From: an uncultured Marinicella sp.
GTDB lineage: Bacteria; Pseudomonadota; Gammaproteobacteria; Xanthomonadales; Marinicellaceae
Reading direction: 5' to 3'
NCBI GenBank assembly: GCA_947502595.1
Contig: CANNAM010000013.1
Span: 41,524-105,523, forward strand
DNA length: 64,000 nt
The translations under genes and the position numbers were made by a program. Positions 19,265 to 29,131 of the stretch are shown piece after piece; position 1 is the stretch's first letter; every line of letters begins with the position of its first letter. The notes beneath the pieces are model-generated. The model was not told the DNA's origin. It worked only from the letters and a program-made list of their open reading frames with translations, and made no database searches.

Positions 19265-20002
19265 TTATGACATGTACATACCACCATTGACATGTAAAGT
19301 TTCACCGGTGATATAAGCACCCGTATCGGCTGCCAAAAACAACACTGCATTGGCAATGTCCTGGGTTGAACCCAAACGTTTCAGCGGCACTTGTTCCATT
19401 AAGTTGTCTTTTTGTGTTTCATCCAACTCATCGGTCATATCGGTTTGGATATACCCTGGCGCCACCACGTTTACAGTTATACCACGTGACCCCACTTCTC
19501 GAGCCAAGGATTTAGAAAAGCCCAATATGCCGGCTTTGGCTGCCGCATAATTACTTTGTCCTGGGTTGCCCAAATCGCCAATCACTGAACCAATATTAAT
19601 AATGCGTCCGGTTTTGGCTTTCATCATGCCGCGTACGCAGGCTTTGCTCATCCTGTACACCGACGATAAATTGGTGTTAATTACCTGGTCCCAATCATCC
19701 ATATTCATGCGCATCAACAACTTGTCATTGGTGATACCTGCATTGTTAACTAAAATTGTTGGCATACCCACAGAGGACTTCATTGTATCCAGCAATGCAT
19801 CGATACTGTCTTGTTCAGCCACATTCAAAACCATACCAGTACCACCGCTTGCTGATAAGTAATCACTGATGGCTTGGGCACCAGGTGCAGATGTGGCAGT
19901 ACCTACAACGGTGGCACCTGCTTGGGCCAATGTTTCAGCAATGGCTTTACCAATGCCCCTACTGGCACCAGTTACCAGCGCAATTTGTGAGTTTAAATTC
20001 AT
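19265..20002 (-). CDS. fabG: 3-oxoacyl-ACP reductase (FabG)
   Basis: A 245-residue short-chain dehydrogenase. The NADP-binding motif is TGASRGIGKAIA, the mid motif is NNAGITNDKL, and the catalytic Tyr and Lys are in SNYAAAKAGILG. It reduces 3-oxoacyl-ACP. The open frame extends to 20050, overlapping fabD. The ATG at 20002 has a GGAG box 6 bases upstream and gives the usual FabG N-terminus (MNLNSQIALVTGASRG). Confidence 0.96.
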   Translation of the reverse strand: MNLNSQIALVTGASRGIGKAIAETLAQAGATVVGTATSAPGAQAISDYLSASGGTGMVLNVAEQDSIDALLDTMKSSVGMPTILVNNAGITNDKLLMRMNMDDWDQVINTNLSSVYRMSKACVRGMMKAKTGRIINIGSVIGDLGNPGQSNYAAAKAGILGFSKSLAREVGSRGITVNVVAPGYIQTDMTDELDETQKDNLMEQVPLKRLGSTQDIANAVLFLAADTGAYITGETLHVNGGMYMS

Positions 20003-20015
20003 ACCTGACTCCATA

Positions 20016-20960
20016 TTAGCGGCTTGTGGCTGCTGTAAAAAATGATTCAATGCCCTTGCTGTTTAACATCGGCACCACTTGTAAACTGCGATCAAAGCGT
20101 TTAAACAGGCCGGAAAGCACTTTTCCAGGCCCACACTCTGCGACCAAATCAATGTCTGCTTGCTGCAGTGCTTCCATGGTTTGCGTCCAAAGCACCGGCG
20201 AATACAGCTGCTGTGACAACAACGACTGCATCAGATCAGCATCATCATGCGATTGAACATCGACATTGTGCAACACCGGAATTTGCGGTGCTTGCCAGGT
20301 AATGGCCGCTAAATCTACCGCCAACTTATCTGCTGCAGGTCGCATCAATTCACAATGGGATGGCACGCTGACGGCCAAAGGCATGACTTTTTTGGCTCCG
20401 GCATCGACACACAATTGACTGGCTTTGGCCACTGCCTCACGTTCACCAGCAATCACAATTTGACCTGCAGAATTGTAGTTCGCTGGACTGACTGTTGTGC
20501 CTGTTGCGCTTTGTGCTTGCTGGCAAGCCTGTTCAATGCTGTCGGCATCTAATCCCAATATGGCCGCCATTGAACCGGTTCCAGCTGGAACCGCCTCTTG
20601 CATGTACAAGCCACGTTTATAAACCAGCTCCAGGGCTGCTTCATAGCTCAATGCACCGGCACAAACCAAAGCAGAGTACTCGCCCAGAGAATGGCCTGCC
20701 ATCAAGCTTATTGTAAAATCACCCCTGGCTTGTACAGCCCTAAAAATGCCGACCGAAACTGCCAACAAAGCAGGTTGGGTCCATTGGGTTTGGTTGAGTT
20801 GTTCTGCAGGGCCTTGGTTAATCATTTGCAACAGGTCCACATTCAGCACTTGGTTGGCTGTTTGTATACACGCGTTGACTTCCGCATAAGCGGTTAAATC
20901 ATCCAACATACCCACAGATTGCGATCCCTGTCCGGGAAATACAAAAGCTGTTTTATTCAT
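20016..20960 (-). CDS. fabD: Malonyl-CoA:ACP transacylase (FabD)
   Basis: A 314-residue acyltransferase. The N-terminal FPGQGSQSVGM, the nucleophile elbow MAGHSLGEYSAL and the SVPSHCELM region match FabD. It loads malonate onto ACP. It is spaced 11 bases from fabH and 13 from fabG, consistent with one fabH-fabD-fabG transcript. Confidence 0.97.
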   Translation of the reverse strand: MNKTAFVFPGQGSQSVGMLDDLTAYAEVNACIQTANQVLNVDLLQMINQGPAEQLNQTQWTQPALLAVSVGIFRAVQARGDFTISLMAGHSLGEYSALVCAGALSYEAALELVYKRGLYMQEAVPAGTGSMAAILGLDADSIEQACQQAQSATGTTVSPANYNSAGQIVIAGEREAVAKASQLCVDAGAKKVMPLAVSVPSHCELMRPAADKLAVDLAAITWQAPQIPVLHNVDVQSHDDADLMQSLLSQQLYSPVLWTQTMEALQQADIDLVAECGPGKVLSGLFKRFDRSLQVVPMLNSKGIESFFTAATSR

Positions 20961-20971
20961 ATATCTAGTGG

Positions 20972-21943
20972 TTAATATTTAATCAATGCGGAACCCCAGG
21001 TGAAACCACCACCAAAGGCTTCCAATAACAACACGTCCCCACGTGCCACTTTACCGCTTCTGATGGCTTCATCCAAAGCCAGTCCCACAGAAGCCGCCGA
21101 TGTGTTACCGTGTTTATCCACAGTTACGATGACTTGGTCCATACTCATGCCAAGCTTTTTCGCAGTCGCTGTAATGATGCGCAAATTGGCCTGATGTGGA
21201 ATCAACCAATCAATGTCGGTTTTTTTCATGTCATTGGCTTTCAGGGTTTCTTTGACAATCCGACCCAAAGTCACCACTGCTGTTTTAAACACTTCATTGC
21301 CTTTCATGCGAATTTTTAAACCACCATTGGGTTCATTTTTAAAGCCAGTTGAAACCCCTACCGTGGCATTCAATAAATGATCATTCATGCCATCAGCGTG
21401 TAAATGAGTGGACAGGATCCCAGGCTCTTCACTGGCCTCTAGAACAATGGCACTGGCACCATCACCAAATAAAACACAGGTGGTGCGATCGGTCCAATCA
21501 ACCATCCGAGTCAATGTTTCTGCGCCAATCACCAACGCCCTTTTGTGCTGACCTGATTGGATGAACTTATCTGCCACGCCTAAAGCGTAAATTGAACCAC
21601 TGCACGCAGCGTTGATGTCCATAGCGGTTATGCCTGAACAACCCAAACCTTTTTGAATCAAACAAGCTGTACTTGGAAACACCAAATCTGGGGTGGTGGT
21701 ACCAACCACCAACAAATCAATATCATCGGCCGTGATACCAGCAGCCTTTAAGGCTTTTTTGGCTGCCGCAAGACCTAAGGTTGAGGTCGTTTCACCGGCT
21801 CCTGCCACATGCCGTTGTTTAATGCCTGTACGGTCTTGAATCCACTGGTCATCAGTGTCTACGATTTTTTCAAGGTCGGCATTGGTCAATATTTTTTCAG
21901 GTAAATGACTGCCAGTACCAATGATTTTTGCATAAGTTCTCAT
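20972..21943 (-). CDS. fabH: 3-oxoacyl-ACP synthase III (FabH)
   Basis: A 323-residue initiating condensing enzyme. The catalytic triad appears as Cys in INAACSGSIYALG, His in LIPHQANLRI and Asn in HGNTSAASVGLAL. It condenses acetyl-CoA with malonyl-ACP to start fatty acid synthesis. It follows plsX by 50 bases. Confidence 0.97.
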   Translation of the reverse strand: MRTYAKIIGTGSHLPEKILTNADLEKIVDTDDQWIQDRTGIKQRHVAGAGETTSTLGLAAAKKALKAAGITADDIDLLVVGTTTPDLVFPSTACLIQKGLGCSGITAMDINAACSGSIYALGVADKFIQSGQHKRALVIGAETLTRMVDWTDRTTCVLFGDGASAIVLEASEEPGILSTHLHADGMNDHLLNATVGVSTGFKNEPNGGLKIRMKGNEVFKTAVVTLGRIVKETLKANDMKKTDIDWLIPHQANLRIITATAKKLGMSMDQVIVTVDKHGNTSAASVGLALDEAIRSGKVARGDVLLLEAFGGGFTWGSALIKY

Positions 21944-21993
21944 GTTATATTTTTCCTGAATATTGCATCATTCTGTCTTTTGATGACTGTTAA

Positions 21994-22959
21994 TTAGCAC
22001 CGGTTATTGAATTTTTGGGTGTAGTCGGCAGTCCTGACTAAGGCATGATAAAAATCATCTTCATCACTGTTGCCATGGGCTTTAACCACCAAACCATTTA
22101 AACCCAGTAGCAAGGCACCATTATATTGTGCTGGGTTGAAATTAACATCATTAAATTGCCACAAGCGGGCTGGTAATAATTTTTGCCACCACTTTAACTT
22201 GGGTTTTTGCTGCAGCTGTTGCATCAAACCTTCACAGGCTTTGAGGGTGATGTTACCAACAAAACCGTCACAACAAATCACATCGGCATAGCCTTTGAAT
22301 AAATGAGTTCCTTCACAAAAGCCCACATAATTTAGCTCAGATTGTTGCAACAAACGATCAGCTTGTTGCACCGTGTCATGACCTTTGATGTGCTCAGTAC
22401 CCACATTCAATAAAGCCACTTCAGGCCGATCGCCACAGACCAACAGGTGTGGTGCAACGGCAGCACCCATTTCAGCCAAAGCATACAAGTCTTCAGCGGT
22501 ATACTCCAATGTTGCACCCACATCCAACAGCAAAGAAGGCTTGGGCAAGCCAGGCAAAACTGTTGCCAATGCGGGGCGCTCTATGGGTGCCACAGATTTC
22601 AACCAATACTTAGCAAAAGCCACCAATGCACCACTGTTCCCTGCAGTGAGTATTGCATCTGCTTGTTCATCAGCCACCGCTTTGATGGCCATAGACAAGC
22701 TACTTAAGCGTTTTTTACGCAAAGCCAACAAAGGTGATTCATCCATTGAAATATTGTGCGCTGCAACAGCTGAAGTCACCCCATCAGGAAGTGTGGCGTA
22801 TGCAGCTGGGTTGGCATCGAAATGGGTTTGGTTGATGAATAACTTGATGGCGAACTGAGGGTGCGCAAGTTTGAACTTTTTAACCGCACGCAAGCGACCC
22901 ATCGGGTCTTCATCACCACCCATCAAATCAACGGCTATAACCGGACAGTAGTTGTTCAT
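21994..22959 (-). CDS. plsX: Phosphate acyltransferase PlsX
   Basis: A 321-residue PlsX. AVDLMGGDEDPMGRLRAVK starts the protein, and TAGNSGALVAFAKYWL, ERPALATVLPG and CDGFVGNITLKACEG are family signatures. It makes acyl-phosphate from acyl-ACP for phospholipid synthesis. A strong terminator separates it from rpmF, so plsX-fabHDG probably has its own promoter or depends on readthrough. Confidence 0.96.
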   Translation of the reverse strand: MNNYCPVIAVDLMGGDEDPMGRLRAVKKFKLAHPQFAIKLFINQTHFDANPAAYATLPDGVTSAVAAHNISMDESPLLALRKKRLSSLSMAIKAVADEQADAILTAGNSGALVAFAKYWLKSVAPIERPALATVLPGLPKPSLLLDVGATLEYTAEDLYALAEMGAAVAPHLLVCGDRPEVALLNVGTEHIKGHDTVQQADRLLQQSELNYVGFCEGTHLFKGYADVICCDGFVGNITLKACEGLMQQLQQKPKLKWWQKLLPARLWQFNDVNFNPAQYNGALLLGLNGLVVKAHGNSDEDDFYHALVRTADYTQKFNNRC

Positions 22960-22985
22960 GCTTAGATTAAGGACTTCTTTCAGTC

Positions 22986-23017
22986 AAAAAAAATGGGTAA
23001 AGCGTACTTTACCCATT
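22986..23017 (-). terminator. Intrinsic terminator downstream of rpmF
   Basis: An 11-base perfect stem (AATGGGTAAAG at 22992-23002 and its complement at 23007-23017) with a 4-base loop, followed on the minus strand by eight T residues (22986-22993). This is a textbook intrinsic terminator about 70 bases after the rpmF stop. Confidence 0.9.
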
Positions 23018-23089
23018 CATATTAACTTGTTTTTACCACAGATAGCAAACCAAGCCGACTGCAATTTAAAAACCCAAGTGTTTTAAAAG

Positions 23090-23287
23090 TTAAGCGTCGG
23101 CTTCAACTTCTTTTTCATCAAACTGAATGACTTCTTTACCACGGTAAAAACCTTCAGGGCTTACATGGTGACGTAAATGCGTTTCACCAGTCTCAGCTTC
23201 GATTGAAAGTGTGCTTGTTTTTAGTTTGTCGTGTCCACGTCTCATACCTCTTCTAGAAGGTGTGACACGGCTTTTTTGTACTGCCAT
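23090..23287 (-). CDS. rpmF: 50S ribosomal protein L32
   Basis: A 65-residue protein beginning [20 protein letters not shown], the conserved L32 N-terminus. The central [17 protein letters not shown] replaces the zinc-binding cysteine pairs found in some L32 variants, so this is the cysteine-free form. It follows yceD by 20 bases, the standard yceD-rpmF pair. Confidence 0.97.
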   Translation of the reverse strand: MAVQKSRVTPSRRGMRRGHDKLKTSTLSIEAETGETHLRHHVSPEGFYRGKEVIQFDEKEVEADA

Positions 23288-23307
23288 TGTGCTTCTCCAA
23301 AATTATA

Positions 23308-23829
23308 TTATTTGTTGTTCTTAAGCTGCTCTAACGCAGCAAAAGGATTTTGTGTTTCTTCAGCTTCAGGTTCGCTGTCTTCATGATCGGCCAAATACTG
23401 ACTGTTAAGCGACGCACCAGGTTTAAGTGGTATATCAGGCACCTTCAACAGAATTTCATCCTCCAGTAACGCCTTGGGGTCAACTTGCATGTCCTCTACC
23501 CAAGAAGGTGAAACACCGGCTTCAAGCTTGGCTTCATCTTCTATTTCACTGATAAAACCAATGGTGCTATTGGTTTGCAGCAAAAAATCAAACGTTTCTA
23601 AACTTCTTTGACATATCAGCTCAAGCTGCGATTCAATGCGAATAATCGCTTCACCTAAAACAGTGTTTGAGTGTCTGAATAATATTTCATATCTAACCTT
23701 GGCATCAGTCGAAGCAATAAGCTCGGCTGGCATGCGGTCCAAATCTGAAATCAACAACTCACCTTGCAACTGCCATTCTTTCCTAACAGCGGCGTTCAAA
23801 TCTAATGAATTTGGTAGTGATTTAGCCAT
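23308..23829 (-). CDS. yceD: YceD/DUF177 family protein
   Basis: A 173-residue acidic protein with the DUF177 central region and an acidic C-terminal tail (EDSEPEAEETQNPFAALEQL). The family is linked to 23S rRNA accumulation and almost always precedes rpmF. The cysteine usually found in the core is present as LELICQRSLETF. Confidence 0.88.
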   Translation of the reverse strand: MAKSLPNSLDLNAAVRKEWQLQGELLISDLDRMPAELIASTDAKVRYEILFRHSNTVLGEAIIRIESQLELICQRSLETFDFLLQTNSTIGFISEIEDEAKLEAGVSPSWVEDMQVDPKALLEDEILLKVPDIPLKPGASLNSQYLADHEDSEPEAEETQNPFAALEQLKNNK

Positions 23830-24039
23830 AGCCGGCGGATTCTACTGGTTTTAACCGTTGAATGCAAACCTAATAACATGTTTTTATTAAGCCGCAATTA
23901 TACCAAAGCCAACCACAGCTTACACTGTTGAATTGATATTTATTGGCAGCCAAAGCAGATTTATACTTATGCCTTATCAATGATTTTAATTCAGTGTTAA
24001 TTTTGCTAAAATATTCACACCTCCAAAGCCCGTTATACC

Positions 24040-24609
24040 GTGGACATTGAAATACACCCCTTGCCCTATGAACACTTGTTAGATGAACGCCCACAGCGCC
24101 AAATTGAGCTGATGGTCATTCATTGTACTGAACTACCTGATTTAGCCACTGCACGAAGTTACGGCGAGCGCATTCATTATGCCAGCGGTACCGGTAACTC
24201 CGGCCATTATTATGTAGACCGTGATGGCAATACCTACCAATGGGTCAAACCCGAAAGCATAGCCCACCATACCAAAGGCCACAACCAACAATCCATTGGC
24301 ATAGAACTGGTTAACACTGGACGCCACCCAAACTGGCACCACAGTGAGCACCAACAACCGACTGAAGCCTATCCTGATAAACAAATAGATGGTTTAATCG
24401 CATTGATCAACCACCTTCATCGCTCCATCCCCAGCCTTAAGCACATTGCGGGACATGAGGATTTAGACACCAGCCTGATGCCAGCCAGTAATGACCCCAA
24501 GCTGCAGGTCAGAAGAAAAATTGACCCAGGCCCACTGTTTCCATGGCAGTATGTCATGCAGAACACCCAATTAATCAATATCGGCAGCATTGCAAAAAAA
24601 TATGAATGA
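24040..24609 (+). CDS. ampD: 1,6-anhydro-N-acetylmuramyl-L-alanine amidase AmpD
   Basis: A 189-residue cytoplasmic amidase starting at GTG (24040). Zinc ligands are likely the His of MVIHCTELPDL, the His of HIAGHEDLD and the Asp of RRKIDPGPLFPW, and ASGTGNSGHYYVDRDGN and HHTKGHNQQSIGIELVN are family motifs. It cleaves the stem peptide from anhydro-muropeptides during cell-wall recycling. The upstream 210 bases separate it from divergent yceD. Confidence 0.93.
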   Translation: MDIEIHPLPYEHLLDERPQRQIELMVIHCTELPDLATARSYGERIHYASGTGNSGHYYVDRDGNTYQWVKPESIAHHTKGHNQQSIGIELVNTGRHPNWHHSEHQQPTEAYPDKQIDGLIALINHLHRSIPSLKHIAGHEDLDTSLMPASNDPKLQVRRKIDPGPLFPWQYVMQNTQLINIGSIAKKYE

Positions 24610-25465
24610 ATTAGAAAGCTTACTCACTTACTTTGACCTTGAGCAATTAGAAGTGAACCTTTTCAGAGGCCAGTCTTTAGACATTGGCACCGGTCGCATC
24701 TTTGGCGGCCAAGCCTTGTCACAAGCACTCAAAGCAGCTTATTTAACTACAGACGAACATCAAGTCCACTCTTTGCATGCCTATTTCTTGCGTGAAGGTG
24801 ATTGCAACAAACCAGTGGTGTACCAAGTTGAACGGGCCCGTGATGGGCGCACCTTCAGCAACCGCAGGGTGTCTGCCATTCAAAATGGCAAACCTATTTT
24901 GATTTTGGCTTGTTCGTTTCAAAAGTTTGAACACGGCTTAGAGCACCAAAAAACCATACCCAATGTGCCCTTACCTGATCAACTGACTGAAAAAACCCTG
25001 ATTCCCAGCAACAAAATAAAACACCTGTCACCACGGATGCGCAGAACACTCACCACCCAAGGCCCTTTTGAGTTTCGCTTTGTCGATGATGTTGACCCAT
25101 TTGACAGTGAAGCCAAAGAGCCCATCAAGCGCATCTGGTTCAAAGCCAGATTTCCATTGGATGCCGACCAATCAATTCACCGCTGTTTATTGACATTTGT
25201 TTCAGACTATCACTTGGTTTCAACGGCTACTTTGCCACATGGCATTTCATATTTAGATCCCAAACTGCAATTTGCCAGTTTAGATCACGCCATGTGGTTT
25301 CATCGACCCTTCCAAATCGATGACTGGCTATTGTATGACTGCGACAGCCCCAGCGCATCTGAAGCCCGTGGTTTTGCCACCGGCCATGTATTTGACATAA
25401 AAGGCAACTTAGTCGCCTCAACCGCACAACAAGGCCTGATGCGACTGTGGGATAAAGCCAAGTAA
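24602..25465 (+). CDS. tesB: Acyl-CoA thioesterase II (TesB)
   Basis: About 287 residues forming a double hot-dog thioesterase. RIFGGQALSQALKAA, SLHAYFLREGDCNKPV and the C-terminal RPFQIDDWLLYDCDSPSA match TesB. It hydrolyses medium- and long-chain acyl-CoAs. I use the ATG at 24602, which overlaps the ampD stop by 8 bases; a TTG at 24590 would add four residues. Confidence 0.93.
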   Translation: MNELESLLTYFDLEQLEVNLFRGQSLDIGTGRIFGGQALSQALKAAYLTTDEHQVHSLHAYFLREGDCNKPVVYQVERARDGRTFSNRRVSAIQNGKPILILACSFQKFEHGLEHQKTIPNVPLPDQLTEKTLIPSNKIKHLSPRMRRTLTTQGPFEFRFVDDVDPFDSEAKEPIKRIWFKARFPLDADQSIHRCLLTFVSDYHLVSTATLPHGISYLDPKLQFASLDHAMWFHRPFQIDDWLLYDCDSPSASEARGFATGHVFDIKGNLVASTAQQGLMRLWDKAK

Positions 25466-25481
25466 CAATGAAACACTCAGC

Positions 25482-26330
25482 ATGAAAGCCCGCAGCATGA
25501 AAAAGTTTCTACTCATAAGCATTGGCTCTTTGTTATTGGCCGGCGCCATCGCTTTTTTCTTGCTGCCAGCCCAAATTGTGACTGGCGGCACACCAGGCAT
25601 GGGGATACTGGTGCACCTGTTATTTCCTGTGCCAGTAGGTGTTGCAATGCTACTGATCAACATCCCCTTGATTGTCATAGGCATCAAGTTCATCGACTCA
25701 GGGTTTGCGTTACGAAGTATTTACTCCATGGTGTTGACGGCTGTTGCGGTAGATGCATTCAGTCTATATTTAACGCCACCACAAATTCAAAGCATGTTGC
25801 TTTCAACCTTATATGGTGGAATTTTTGCTGGCTTGGGTGTTGGCCTGGTGCTTAAAGGCAATGCCTCAGCTGGAGGCACCACCATTGTGGCAAGAATCAT
25901 TGCCAATTACAGCCACTTGAAACCTGCACATGTGCTATTGATGATGGACAGCATGATAATTTTAACTATTGGCTTGATTTTTAAAGACATGGAAAAAATA
26001 CTCTGGAGCATGATCAGTATATATGTCACCGCCCAAGTGATAGACCGCATATTAACCGGCATTGTGACCGAGAAAACCATCAATATAGTGTCCACCCAAC
26101 TGGAAGAAATTGCACTCGCCATTGCCACTCAAATGAACCGAGATGGCACCATCCTAACTGGCCACAACCTAACCGGTGGGCGCACCAAACAAATACTGTT
26201 CGTGGTGATTGATGTCAGGCGCCTCAACCAACTGAAAGAATTGGTGTTAGGCATTGATAAAAACGCTTTGATGGTTACCATGGAAGCCAGTGAGATGGTT
26301 GGTGACAGTCGCAGATCACGGGCATTGTAA
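25482..26330 (+). CDS. YitT family membrane protein
   Basis: A 282-residue protein with about five N-terminal membrane segments and a soluble C-terminal DUF2179 domain. TGGTPGMGILVHL and GNASAGGTTIVARII are typical of the YitT family. The function is unknown; some members are annotated as putative transporters. An in-frame ATG at 25497 is an alternative start. It follows tesB by 16 bases in the same direction. Confidence 0.85.
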   Translation: MKARSMKKFLLISIGSLLLAGAIAFFLLPAQIVTGGTPGMGILVHLLFPVPVGVAMLLINIPLIVIGIKFIDSGFALRSIYSMVLTAVAVDAFSLYLTPPQIQSMLLSTLYGGIFAGLGVGLVLKGNASAGGTTIVARIIANYSHLKPAHVLLMMDSMIILTIGLIFKDMEKILWSMISIYVTAQVIDRILTGIVTEKTINIVSTQLEEIALAIATQMNRDGTILTGHNLTGGRTKQILFVVIDVRRLNQLKELVLGIDKNALMVTMEASEMVGDSRRSRAL

Positions 26331-26589
26331 ATTAAGCCAAACCATAATGTTGCATTGATAGTTTCAATCATCCCCATCAGCAAAAATCAAATCACCCACC
26401 CATAAGTTACGTAAGCCGACCAAACTGGCTGACAAAACAACACCCACAATTAGTTAAAATTTTTCATCACAGCACCTTCTTATTTGATCAAGCTGAAATC
26501 AGATATCAACAAAAACATTAATCCCAAGCTTTCGACTAGACAATCATCTTCAGAGTGAGTCGCTGGTTATGCGTCACTGTGGCCTGGTA

Positions 26590-27978
26590 TTAGGTTTGTG
26601 CGGCTGCTTTTCTGATGATGGCAACACCCATATATGCAAACAAAATGGCCACCAATGGATTCAAAATATTAAACAACGCATAGGGTGCATACTCAAGCAC
26701 TGACAAACCCAATGTATTGGCGTAAAAAGCACCCGCCACACCCCAAGGGACTAATGGTGCGACCAAGGTCGTGCCCTCCTCCACTGACCTGGACAAAACC
26801 GCAGCATCAATACCTCGATCGGCATAGGTTTTTTTATACAATTCACTGTTCAAAATAATGGCAATGTAAGCCTCACTGAGCGCGGCCACTGACAAGCAAC
26901 CAGTACCAATGGTGGTGGCCACCAAACCACCGGTGGATTGAATTCGCTTGATCAAGCCAGCCAACAGCGCATGAACAAATCCAGCACCTTGTAAAATACC
27001 ACCTAAGGCCACTGCTATAAAAGCCAACAACAAGGTCCAAGCCATGCTGTACAAACCACCTCGACCCAACAAGGCATCTATACTTTCTATACCGGTATCT
27101 GCTGTTGTATTCGACCACAATGCATTGGCAACTTGTTGGCTGGTTTGGTCTTGAAAAAACACCGCAATCAACACAGCAGCCAAAACACAGGCACTCATGC
27201 TGATTTCAGGCGCCATTTTCCGCACACTTAAATAACCCAACAGCACCACCGGCCATAAGGTTATTAAAGGGTTTAAATTGAATTTTGTGGCCAAAGCCAA
27301 CTGTATGCCTTGTACTTGATTAATCGCATCAGCAGCCATACTGAAATCCAAACCCACCAGCATAAAAATAACCAGCACCAAAAGAAAAGTTGGAATGGTG
27401 GTCATCATCATTGACTTGATGTGGGCGTATAAATCAGTTTCACTGCTCATTGCAGCTAAGTTGGTGGTGTCAGAAATGGGTGACATTTTATCGCCAAAAG
27501 TGGCCCCGGAAACCACCATACCAGCCACCCAATACAATGGGATGCTTTGTGCTTCACCAATACCCATGAACACCACGCCCAAAGTGCCAACAGTGCCCCA
27601 TGAAGTACCAGTTAACAAGGACATCAAAGCACACAACACAAAACCCACTGGTAAAAACAACTGTGGTGATAACCAATCCAAACCATAGTAAACCAAGGTT
27701 GCCACCGTACCACTTTTCATCAAAGCAGCTATCACCAAGCCAATCAATAAAAAGATGTAAAATGCAGGCAAAGCACGACTGATCGCCAAGTTCATCATCT
27801 CCCTGATGGTGACAAACCTGAAACCCACAAGCCCAGCATGAATGGCAACCCAAATAACGGCCAAAAACAACGCGATATGTAACTGCTTATCAAGCACAAA
27901 CATGCCTGTTGCAAGCAAGCCAAATAAACCTGCAAACACCAACACAGCATGTGAAAATTTAACCGAAGTTTGCTTCAT
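26590..27978 (-). CDS. NhaC-family Na+/H+ antiporter
   Basis: A 462-residue polytopic membrane protein with around 11-12 hydrophobic segments. SLLTGTSWGTVGTLGVVFMG, FGDKMSPISDTTNLAA and EGTTLVAPLVPWGVAGAF are characteristic of NhaC-type antiporters. Members exchange sodium for protons, or malate for lactate in MleN. It begins 13 bases after the sirtuin stop on the same strand, so the two are probably co-transcribed. Substrate not certain. Confidence 0.88.
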   Translation of the reverse strand: MKQTSVKFSHAVLVFAGLFGLLATGMFVLDKQLHIALFLAVIWVAIHAGLVGFRFVTIREMMNLAISRALPAFYIFLLIGLVIAALMKSGTVATLVYYGLDWLSPQLFLPVGFVLCALMSLLTGTSWGTVGTLGVVFMGIGEAQSIPLYWVAGMVVSGATFGDKMSPISDTTNLAAMSSETDLYAHIKSMMMTTIPTFLLVLVIFMLVGLDFSMAADAINQVQGIQLALATKFNLNPLITLWPVVLLGYLSVRKMAPEISMSACVLAAVLIAVFFQDQTSQQVANALWSNTTADTGIESIDALLGRGGLYSMAWTLLLAFIAVALGGILQGAGFVHALLAGLIKRIQSTGGLVATTIGTGCLSVAALSEAYIAIILNSELYKKTYADRGIDAAVLSRSVEEGTTLVAPLVPWGVAGAFYANTLGLSVLEYAPYALFNILNPLVAILFAYMGVAIIRKAAAQT

Positions 27979-27991
27979 CCTTGGTGCCTGT

Positions 27992-28705
27992 TCATTGGGC
28001 TGTACCGTGATTCAGTTGATTAAAAAAAGCCGGTAATACTTCACTGGCTGGTCCATGAATCGATTGTTTGAACTGGCTGTTTTGGTCACCGGGCTCTAAG
28101 TTCAACTCAACTGTATGAGCCCCCACTTGATTGGCTATTTCGACGAAACCCGCTGCGGGATAAACCGTACCTGAAGTACCCACTGAAACAAATAAATCAC
28201 AAGCCATCAGCGCCGCCATGATAGCATCCATATACAGTGGCATTTCACCAAACCAAACTATGTGCGGACGCAAAGTACCCACTCGTTCGCATTGGACACA
28301 CACCGCATCCAAAGTTATATCACCCATAATGGCAGTGATTTGATGGCATTGAACACAACGTTGTTTCAGTAATTCACCATGCATGGGCAATAAATTTTGA
28401 CTGCCAGCCCGTGCATGTAAATCATCCACATTTTGTGTCACCAATATAAACGCATCAAACTCTTTTTCTGCCTGCACCAAAACTTGATGTGCCAAATTGG
28501 GTTCAACAGTTTTCAAAGCCGCACGACGCATGTTATAAAATCGCTGCACCAATTCAGGGTCACGATCAAAAGCTTCTGGGGTTGCCACATCCTCAACCCG
28601 ATGGTTATCCCACAAACCATTGTTGTCGCGAAACGTTGACAAGCCACTTTCTGCTGATATCCCAGCACCAGTCAGTACCACCACTTTATTGTATTTACTC
28701 GACAT
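27992..28705 (-). CDS. cobB: NAD-dependent protein deacylase (sirtuin)
   Basis: A 237-residue sirtuin. The NAD-binding motif is GAGISAESGLSTFRD, TQNVDDLHARAGS and PMHGELLKQRC carry the active-site region and catalytic His, and the zinc cysteines are in KQRCVQCH and AVCVQCE. It removes acyl groups from protein lysines. First gene of a likely two-gene unit with the antiporter. Confidence 0.93.
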   Translation of the reverse strand: MSSKYNKVVVLTGAGISAESGLSTFRDNNGLWDNHRVEDVATPEAFDRDPELVQRFYNMRRAALKTVEPNLAHQVLVQAEKEFDAFILVTQNVDDLHARAGSQNLLPMHGELLKQRCVQCHQITAIMGDITLDAVCVQCERVGTLRPHIVWFGEMPLYMDAIMAALMACDLFVSVGTSGTVYPAAGFVEIANQVGAHTVELNLEPGDQNSQFKQSIHGPASEVLPAFFNQLNHGTAQ

Positions 28706-29131
28706 AACCTAAAAAACCACCATCATTTTGAAATTTTCACATAACCAAGACTGAAATCAGGGCATGTCAGAACTTTAAATTATAGATTATAGCAATTCAG
28801 CCAAGCATTGAGCGCTTTACATCGCTGAAATTTCACCAACCAACTGAAGAAAGCCCTGGCTGTCAAAGACATTCAGTGGTGCATTGGTTTTATTGTTTTT
28901 AAAGCAGGGTAAATTACATCTTGACCTGTCTCGCTAAATAACAGTTTGACCGAAATTGGGAGTCTGTTTCAAACGCTTAAACCATAGTTTGAAGTACTTC
29001 TTTGCGATTCTGTGGCTTAGTCAAGCATAAATAATCATTCATATTAAACTTGAGACAAATATTGCTGTAAGAATAACTCAAATCGCTCCTAACCCAAAGA
29101 CCATAACCAGGCCACTAAATCCAACGCACTT
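28706..29131. other. Gene-free stretch with a possible coding remnant
   Basis: I find no intact gene. On the minus strand 28817-28930 reads as a short frame ending RCNLPCFKNNKTNAPLNVF and then SQGFLQLVGEISAM before a stop. It looks protein-like but is closed upstream by a stop, so it may be the tail of a decayed gene. No terminator or RNA gene was recognised. Confidence 0.3.
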
